From positions 1 to 45,561 of the forward strand of contig NZ_JAJQRC010000021.1 in the NCBI RefSeq assembly GCF_046533115.1: a DNA stretch of 45,561 nucleotides, read 5' to 3'. A program made the position numbers and the translations under genes. The stretch is from JAIRMO01 sp046533115. GTDB lineage: Bacteria; Spirochaetota; Spirochaetia; Treponematales; Breznakiellaceae. This document shows positions 40,207-45,561 of the stretch, in pieces. The first letter of the stretch is position 1, and every line of letters begins with the position of its first letter. A model generated the notes under the pieces. It saw nothing but the letters and a program-made list of their open reading frames with translations. It was not told the DNA's origin and ran no database searches.

Positions 40207-41325
40207 ATGGAAAACACGATAGCGCTATTTGACTTCCATTGTCATATAATGGAGTCCTACACCTTGTATGGGGATGCCCTTTTTCGGGAACCGGGACTTG
40301 AAAACGCCCATCAACTGACCGCCTATTTGGAAAACGGTATGGCGGAAAAACTCGCCGTACCGGCCATAACCCTGTATACCGTCCCGGATCTGCCCTGCAA
40401 CCCCCTGGCCTTGTACGCCAAGCTCCGGGCCCCCGGCCGTATATACGCCCTGGCCGGGCTCAGACGCGGCCTTACCCGGGAGGATAACGCCGGTATGGCG
40501 GCCCAGGCCCGGGATCTGATTGCCGCCGGCTTTGACGGCTTTAAGCTGATCTGTAAGCCGAATGTACGCCGCTCCTTCCGCTTTGCCATCAATGATCCCC
40601 TCTTTGATGAATTTTACGCCGAGGCCGAAAAGCGCTCCTGGCCCATCCTGTTTCATGTGGGGGATCCCCCCTCTTTTTGGCAGAAGGACACAGTCCCCCC
40701 CTGGGCGGTCCGTAACGGCTGGTATTACGGTGACGACGCCGATATTCCCTCCTACCGGACCCTCTATGAAGAAACCTTTGATGTCCTCAGGCGTTATCCA
40801 ACATTACCGGTCACCTTTGCCCATTTCTTTTTTATGGCCGATAAATTGGACCAGGTGCCCGCCCTATTGGAGTCATACCCCCGGGTATGTTTTGATGTAA
40901 CCCCGGGTACTGAAATGTACGCCGCCTTTTCGGAACAGCGGGATCAGGCCCGGGAACTGTTTGCGGCCTATGGGGACCGTTTTCTCTTTGGAACCGATAA
41001 TACCGGCTGCCGGGGCCCGGCGCGGAAGGATAATCTGCGGACAAGCCGGGAAAACATAGCCCTGATGCGGCGTTTTTTTGAAACCGATGATACCTTTGAC
41101 GGTTTCGACTACCGCCTCCATGGCCTGGCCCTGGATAAAGAGATCCTTTATAAATTATACCAACAAAACTTTCTCCGCATATTGGGCAAAGAACCCGCGC
41201 CGGTACAGCGCCCCCAGGCGGCAGCCCTCTGCGAAGCATACCGGAACCTTATTGCCGGCGGTGAACCCTTCGCGGAGAGCACGATCCGCCTTCTGGACGA
41301 ACTGCGCCATATGTTTGAAAACTAA
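40207..41325 (+). CDS. Amidohydrolase_2-family metal-dependent hydrolase
   Basis: 372 residues from the ATG at 40207 (AAGGGGAG just upstream); 40192 is an alternative. Metal-site pattern: FDFHCH at 8-13, LFHVGDP near 150, FAHFFF near 208, FGTDNTG near 262. The family includes decarboxylases of aromatic acids and sugar lactonases (for example L-rhamnono- and L-fucono-lactonase of COG3618). Specificity cannot be read here. Last gene of the ABC operon; no plus-strand terminator is evident. Confidence 0.8.
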   Translation: MENTIALFDFHCHIMESYTLYGDALFREPGLENAHQLTAYLENGMAEKLAVPAITLYTVPDLPCNPLALYAKLRAPGRIYALAGLRRGLTREDNAGMAAQARDLIAAGFDGFKLICKPNVRRSFRFAINDPLFDEFYAEAEKRSWPILFHVGDPPSFWQKDTVPPWAVRNGWYYGDDADIPSYRTLYEETFDVLRRYPTLPVTFAHFFFMADKLDQVPALLESYPRVCFDVTPGTEMYAAFSEQRDQARELFAAYGDRFLFGTDNTGCRGPARKDNLRTSRENIALMRRFFETDDTFDGFDYRLHGLALDKEILYKLYQQNFLRILGKEPAPVQRPQAAALCEAYRNLIAGGEPFAESTIRLLDELRHMFEN

Positions 41326-41358
41326 CGACCGCTCTCCCGACAGGGTATCCGCGGCATC

Positions 41359-41395
41359 AAAAAAAACGCCCGAATCGGTATTCACCGCTTCGGGC
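41359..41395 (-). terminator. Terminator of the first large lipoprotein gene
   Basis: On the minus strand, GCCCGAA/TTCGGGC stem (arms 41389-41395 and 41368-41374), 14-nt loop, then eight T (41359-41366). Nearly the same sequence as the terminator at 43535-43575. Confidence 0.9.
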
Positions 41396-41407
41396 AGCTC
41401 CGGTTCT

Positions 41408-43330
41408 TCAGATCTGGGGTGGTACGGGGACAACGTAGTAACCCACTAGTGTAATGGTGTTACCGGTATTTTCGTCACATTTCATCAAGATGTGGGTGTT
41501 CCAGGTGTTATAGAAAAAGTCATCATCACCTAATCCGGTAAAGGTATACCCTGGCTTGGCGGTCAAGACAACTTTGATTATAAGGCTGTTAGGAGGAACC
41601 GGGGCATACTCCGGAGGCCAATCGGGACTATCATATGGAGACCAGCTCGCGGTTCCGGTATATTGAGGCGCAGTATCAGAAATACTGGAAGGTAGGGTCC
41701 CATTAAAAGGGATCTGTAAATATGGGGTCAGGTTCATGTCGGTTACCGTCTCAGTACCCCATTCCCAATCTACGGTTGCATCACCGGTACGGCGGTGTTT
41801 GATCACTTCAGGAGCGCTTACCTCCCCGTCCTTGGAGACTATCACATACACGTCGTAACCAGTTTCCCAATAGCCCGCAGGCACCTTTATGTCTCTGCCA
41901 TGAGTCTCACCATCAGGGCCGGGGGCCTCGTAGGAAATCCGCCAAATATAATCCCTCTGCTCCGGGGGATCCCCCGGGCTACCATCAGCCTTCACCTGCA
42001 CCACCGCATACCATATATCCGCGTATCCATCATTCCAACCCCCGGCCGTAAACTCGATTGTCGGCTCTGTCTTACTTGATAGGTTAGAAGATTCTGCGAA
42101 CTTCCCGTCATCAACCCACAGATTATTGGTCGGGTGAGGCTGATCCGGTGGTAGTGGTTCTCCTGGTTGTTGTGGAGGCCATACCCCAAACTCTACCGCC
42201 CCGTTCCCGTTGTAGCCGGGATTACCAAACTGGGAAAAGTTCGTCTGCTTGTCCTGGCGATCATCATTCAGCCCGTTCCGGATGATCCATACCGGACCCC
42301 CGGTACTCAGGTCAAAATACGTCGACGTCAGATCGCTCCAGTCGGCGTCGGCCAGGCCAAAGGGCACATATTCCAGATTGAAGTTTATCGCCCATCCCGC
42401 TTTTGCGGCCGGATTGGTAGCCAGAAACTCCAGATCATTAAGGTCGACTTTGGGACTACTGATGGAGTCGAAATAATCGAGGATGGAAAAGCTAAAAGTT
42501 TCCGCCGTAGACCCGTTGTTCAACGTCACTTCGCTGCCGGCGAGACCGGAGAGAATGATCCGCTTTTCCTTGATCTTCAAGTCCCCGGTAGTGATGCCGA
42601 CTATCTCTTGCGCCGGTATCAGGGCCCTTTCAAACCCGTCCGTCCCTGCCACTGCCCGCTGTACCGTCCATTTTACGTGCCAGCTCCCCGGGACTAGGTA
42701 GGCCGCATCGGGATCCCCATCAACTATTTTCGGTTCGACAGTTAGACTTCCGCCGTTATTGCCGATAAACTTGGTGTCCACGGTAATCGGATACATCGTG
42801 ATAGTTACCTCCGTATCCCCCGTGATATTCACCGTCTTCTCCGCTAACCCGGCGCACAGAAGGGTAGGCTTAGTCTCGGTATACGTATAGTTATTCCCAT
42901 TGTTCGGGCCCCGTTCCCAATACCCCATCAGCAGGAGGAAGGCATATTCCTTACCCCGGACCAGGTTATCAAGGGTCAGGGTGAACTCATTGTTCTCGCC
43001 GCTTGTTTTGCGGTCCTCGGCAAAGCCCTTAATTTCTTTACTTTGTTCATCCACCACGACGAGCTGGACAAAATTCCGGATTCCGTCGGCTCCCGTCATA
43101 TATATCCGGTTCGCATCCGGGCCCGCCACGCTCCGGGCCGTCTCGCTCTGCCCCAGGGTGAAGGTCACCGTAAAGGGACGGTCAAGATCAATACCCGGCC
43201 CGGAATAGGTCCCCGGACCGATATCGCCGGCTCCCCCCCCTGAGGGGAACGATGGGTTAGAACACCCTGTGATCAAAAGAGTTGCCAGGATTCCGAATAT
43301 AACCAGGACTGCCGGTTTCGTGATTTTCAT
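41408..43330 (-). CDS. Large lipoprotein, paralogue A
   Basis: 640 residues from the ATG at 43330 (AAGGAA 8 nt upstream). Lipobox LITGC, Cys23. Residues about 45-290 are nearly identical to paralogue B (GIDLDRPFTVTFTLGQS, EIKGFAEDRKTSG, NITGDTEVTITMYPITVDTKF, DPDAAYLVPGSWHVKWTVQRAV). After about 300 the two share only islands (AVEFGVWPPQQP, NLEYVPFGLADAD). The last 110 residues form a beta-rich module (LIIKVVLTAKPGYTFTGL) seen in spirochaetal surface proteins. Likely surface-exposed; role unknown. Confidence 0.75.
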   Translation of the reverse strand: MKITKPAVLVIFGILATLLITGCSNPSFPSGGGAGDIGPGTYSGPGIDLDRPFTVTFTLGQSETARSVAGPDANRIYMTGADGIRNFVQLVVVDEQSKEIKGFAEDRKTSGENNEFTLTLDNLVRGKEYAFLLLMGYWERGPNNGNNYTYTETKPTLLCAGLAEKTVNITGDTEVTITMYPITVDTKFIGNNGGSLTVEPKIVDGDPDAAYLVPGSWHVKWTVQRAVAGTDGFERALIPAQEIVGITTGDLKIKEKRIILSGLAGSEVTLNNGSTAETFSFSILDYFDSISSPKVDLNDLEFLATNPAAKAGWAINFNLEYVPFGLADADWSDLTSTYFDLSTGGPVWIIRNGLNDDRQDKQTNFSQFGNPGYNGNGAVEFGVWPPQQPGEPLPPDQPHPTNNLWVDDGKFAESSNLSSKTEPTIEFTAGGWNDGYADIWYAVVQVKADGSPGDPPEQRDYIWRISYEAPGPDGETHGRDIKVPAGYWETGYDVYVIVSKDGEVSAPEVIKHRRTGDATVDWEWGTETVTDMNLTPYLQIPFNGTLPSSISDTAPQYTGTASWSPYDSPDWPPEYAPVPPNSLIIKVVLTAKPGYTFTGLGDDDFFYNTWNTHILMKCDENTGNTITLVGYYVVPVPPQI

Positions 43331-43482
43331 AAATAGTTCCTTTTTTAAGACTAATGCCGGAATGGGATTCCGGAGCAATATTAATCCACTATAGTATAAT
43401 ATATAAAAAAAGTATAAAAAAAACAAGTATTTTTTTAAAAAAAAGCAGTATTTTTCAGCATATATACCAAAATTCTCCCCTT
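43331..43482 (-). promoter_or_regulatory. Promoter region of lipoprotein A
   Basis: On the minus strand a TATACT -10 box (43393-43398) is preceded by phased runs of T (8, 7 and 8) instead of a clear -35 box. The leader carries a perfect 7-bp hairpin CCGGAAT/ATTCCGG (43357-43373). The whole region is nearly identical to that at 45428-45561. Confidence 0.6.
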
Positions 43483-43513
43483 TGTTCGTGAGGTTCGGGT
43501 GGTTCGTGGTTAA
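43483..43513 (+). repeat. TTCGTG-type dispersed repeat
   Basis: TGTTCGTGAGGTTCGGGT followed by GGTTCGTGGTTAA. Same words as 30504-30528 and 35785-35818. It lies between the lipoprotein A promoter region and the lipoprotein B terminator. Confidence 0.7.
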
Positions 43514-43534
43514 TCCTATGCTTCCTGCGGCATC

Positions 43535-43575
43535 AAAAAAAACTGCCCGAATCGGTTGTTCACCGCTTCGGGCAG
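43535..43575 (-). terminator. Terminator of the second large lipoprotein gene
   Basis: On the minus strand, 9-bp stem CTGCCCGAA/TTCGGGCAG (arms 43567-43575 and 43543-43551), 15-nt loop, then eight T (43535-43542). Strong intrinsic terminator. Confidence 0.92.
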
Positions 43576-43618
43576 CTCCGGCTCTTCAGCTGGGGTTAGT
43601 TTACGGAAATAGCAAACG

Positions 43619-45427
43619 CTAGTTTAGGGGGAACGTAATACTTACCCTAAGTTGCTGCCCCGTATTATCATCTATGACCACCGTACTCCCCATATGGGTA
43701 ACAAGCGTTATCTCCTCCTCCGGCGGAAAGCCATACCCGGTCGTGGCGGTCAAAAGAACTTGGGCTTTATACGTGTTACCGACCGTAAAAGTATTACCGG
43801 CAAACACATTCGAATTTTCATACCAGTATTCTAACACGCCGCTATATGGCCAACTGGGATCAGTATCGAAGACAGTATCCGGAACATACCCGGTTTCCGG
43901 CGGCGTAATACCCGTCAGATTTACCGGCTCTATCGCCCATGCTCCAGTTATGGTTACATTATTGCTGCTATCATGGTAGATCACAAAAGGAGGACTCACC
44001 TGCCCGTCCTTGGAGATTATCACATACACCCAGTAATCTCGCTGCCACCAGTCGGGGTTCACTATTAACTGTCCCGGATGATCAGAAGCAACCTCTACTT
44101 CCCCATCCAGAAGGTTATAATCCCTCTGGTCCGGCGGGATATTCTCCGCTACTACCGCATACCACGCCACCGCATTTCCATCATAACCCCTGGTGCCATA
44201 CACGATTGACGGCTGGTACTCTCCATCGTCAGGCTCGTCGTCCTTTCCGAAGAACCCCCTATAAACCTCCAGAGTATTGCCCGCCGGAGGCTGAGTCGGT
44301 GGTTGTTGTGGAGGCCATACCCCAAACTCTACCGCCCCCTTCCCGTTGGCAACGCTGCCGGACTCGCCAAAAGTCTTAAAATTCGTCTGCGTATCCTGGC
44401 GCTTATCATTCAGCCCGTTCCGGATGATCCATACCGGATAACCACTACTGCTCAGGGTATTATAGTTCGACCCCAGACCGCTCCATTTGTCGGCGTCGGC
44501 CAGGCCAAAGGGTACATATTCCAGATTGAAGTTTACCGCCCCCCCTTTTTTTGCGATCTCAGACTCCGCATCAATCAGGCCGATGAAATGGCTAAAACTT
44601 TCCACCGTAGTCCCGCCGCCGCTCGACACCACGCTTTCGACGTCGGCGATGGAGAGAATGATCCGCTTTTCCTTGATCTTCAAGTCCCCGGCAGCGGTGT
44701 CGATTATCTTTTGCGCCGGTATCAGGGCCTTTTCAAACCCATTCGTCCCCTCCACTGCCCGCTGCACCGTCCATTTTACGTGCCAGCTCCCCGGGACTAG
44801 GTAGGCCGCATCGGGATCCCCATCAACTATTTTCGGTTCGGCAGTCAGATTCTTGTCGCCATCGGAGCCGCTAAACTTGGTGTCCACGGTAATCGGATAC
44901 ATCGTGATAGTTACCACCGTATCCCCCGTGATATTCACTTCCTGCTTTCTTAACCCGGCGCACAGAAGGGTAGGCGCCTCATCCTCGGAATATACATAAC
45001 TCCCATTATGTTCCCAATGCCCCATCAGCAGGAGGAAGGCATATTCCTTACCCCGGGCCAGGTTATCAAGGGTCAGGGTGAACTCGTTATTGTTACCGCT
45101 TGTTTTGCGGTCCTCGGCAAAGCCCTTAATTTCTTTACTTGCTGTATCCACCACGACGAGCTGGACAAAATTCCGGATTCCCGTAGCTCCCGTCATATAT
45201 ATCCGGTTCGCGTCCGGGCCCGCCACGCTCCGGGCCGTATCGCTCTGCCCCAGGGTGAAGGTCACTGTAAAGGGACGGTCAAGATCAATACCCGGACCGG
45301 AATAGGTCTCCGGACCGGCATCCCCTGCTCCTCCCCCTAAGGGGAACGATGGGTTAGAACACCCTACGGCCAGAAGAGCCGCCAGGATTCCGAATATAAC
45401 CAGGACTGCCGGTTTCGTGATTTTCAT
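43619..45427 (-). CDS. Large lipoprotein, paralogue B
   Basis: 602 residues from the ATG at 45427 (AAGGAA upstream). Lipobox LAVGC, Cys23. Tandem duplicate of paralogue A: the first 290 residues are about 80 percent identical by eye. The C-terminal half diverges, with short shared islands (AVEFGVWPPQQP, WYAVV, ISKDGQVS). It ends in a module with the pattern AQVLLTATTGYGFPP, as in paralogue A. Complete gene: promoter and terminator both lie inside the window. Confidence 0.75.
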   Translation of the reverse strand: MKITKPAVLVIFGILAALLAVGCSNPSFPLGGGAGDAGPETYSGPGIDLDRPFTVTFTLGQSDTARSVAGPDANRIYMTGATGIRNFVQLVVVDTASKEIKGFAEDRKTSGNNNEFTLTLDNLARGKEYAFLLLMGHWEHNGSYVYSEDEAPTLLCAGLRKQEVNITGDTVVTITMYPITVDTKFSGSDGDKNLTAEPKIVDGDPDAAYLVPGSWHVKWTVQRAVEGTNGFEKALIPAQKIIDTAAGDLKIKEKRIILSIADVESVVSSGGGTTVESFSHFIGLIDAESEIAKKGGAVNFNLEYVPFGLADADKWSGLGSNYNTLSSSGYPVWIIRNGLNDKRQDTQTNFKTFGESGSVANGKGAVEFGVWPPQQPPTQPPAGNTLEVYRGFFGKDDEPDDGEYQPSIVYGTRGYDGNAVAWYAVVAENIPPDQRDYNLLDGEVEVASDHPGQLIVNPDWWQRDYWVYVIISKDGQVSPPFVIYHDSSNNVTITGAWAIEPVNLTGITPPETGYVPDTVFDTDPSWPYSGVLEYWYENSNVFAGNTFTVGNTYKAQVLLTATTGYGFPPEEEITLVTHMGSTVVIDDNTGQQLRVSITFPLN

Positions 45428-45561
45428 AACCACTTCCTTTTTTAAGACTAATACCGGAATTGGATTCCGAAGCAATATTAATCCACTATAGTATAATATA
45501 AAAAAAAAGTATAAAAAAAGCAAGTATTTTTTAAAAAAAATGCAGTATTTTTCAGCATATA
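45428..45561 (-). promoter_or_regulatory. Promoter region of lipoprotein B
   Basis: TATACT (45490-45495, minus strand) with phased T runs upstream, as in the copy before lipoprotein A. The leader hairpin is imperfect here (CCGGAAT/ATTCCGA). The similarity continues to the window edge, so the duplicated unit includes at least 130 bp of upstream DNA. Confidence 0.6.

Noticed and set aside
43331..43426. 32-codon N-terminal extension of lipoprotein A (and the like extension at 45428-45523 of B)
   Set aside because: The -10 box lies inside this stretch, a good ribosome site and lipoprotein signal start at the internal ATG, and similarity of the extensions follows from the duplication.
1..45561. 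tRNA, rRNA, CRISPR array, prophage or transposase genes
   Set aside because: No cloverleaf-like segment, regularly spaced identical repeats, or integrase/transposase motif was found in intergenic or coding parts.

Overview
The window reads as chromosomal DNA of a GC-rich spirochaete, most probably a Treponema of the termite-gut type. This is inference from gene content, not a database match. Supporting signs are many lipoproteins with relaxed spirochaetal lipoboxes, a lipoprotein/LysM pair, paralogous surface-protein families, an archaeal-type AspRS beside GatCAB, and intergenic foldback repeats. No tRNA, rRNA, CRISPR array, integrase or transposase gene was recognised.

Left part (1-9.4 kb): a periplasmic M23 metallopeptidase and a 56-residue 2[4Fe-4S] ferredoxin on the minus strand, a small membrane protein, and a foldback repeat element. 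Then comes a tight plus-strand run: coiled-coil PD-(D/E)XK-like protein, GH20 hexosaminidase, an acetyltransferase resembling the HAT-like domain of O-GlcNAcase, nitroreductase, topoisomerase IV subunit A, and a membrane-anchored coiled-coil protein with 63-bp repeats.

Middle part (9.5-30.4 kb): two tandem outer-membrane-barrel-like paralogues with duplicated promoters; an adenylate cyclase; the minus-strand operon gatC-gatA-gatB-aspS for amidotransferase-dependent aminoacyl-tRNA synthesis; azlC-azlD; groEL without groES; a Gfo/Idh/MocA oxidoreductase and RNase HI; a PC4/YdbC-like protein; the lipoprotein/LysM pair; glycyl-tRNA synthetase; and a compact minus-strand operon coaB-coaC-P1 peptidase-EamA transporter.

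Right part (30.7-41.3 kb): a sugar-use locus. A ROK-type repressor lacking the usual zinc site diverges from a GH78 alpha-L-rhamnosidase and a metallo-beta-lactamase-fold hydrolase. A second unit encodes an ABC sugar importer (binding protein and two permeases, no ATPase), a TIM-barrel/aldo-keto-reductase-like protein and an amidohydrolase. The two units share a 38-bp promoter/operator sequence (32 of 38 identical) with a CTATAT-N4-ATATAG palindrome, so they probably form one regulon. Imperfect hairpins lie at each main junction of the ABC unit. This locus is the best candidate for an undescribed system: uptake of a rhamnose-containing glycoside or another modified deoxysugar compound, and its processing by unusual hydrolases.

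Right edge (41.4-45.5 kb): two tandem large lipoproteins with nearly identical N-terminal halves, promoters and terminators but divergent C-terminal halves, suggesting a variable surface-lipoprotein family.
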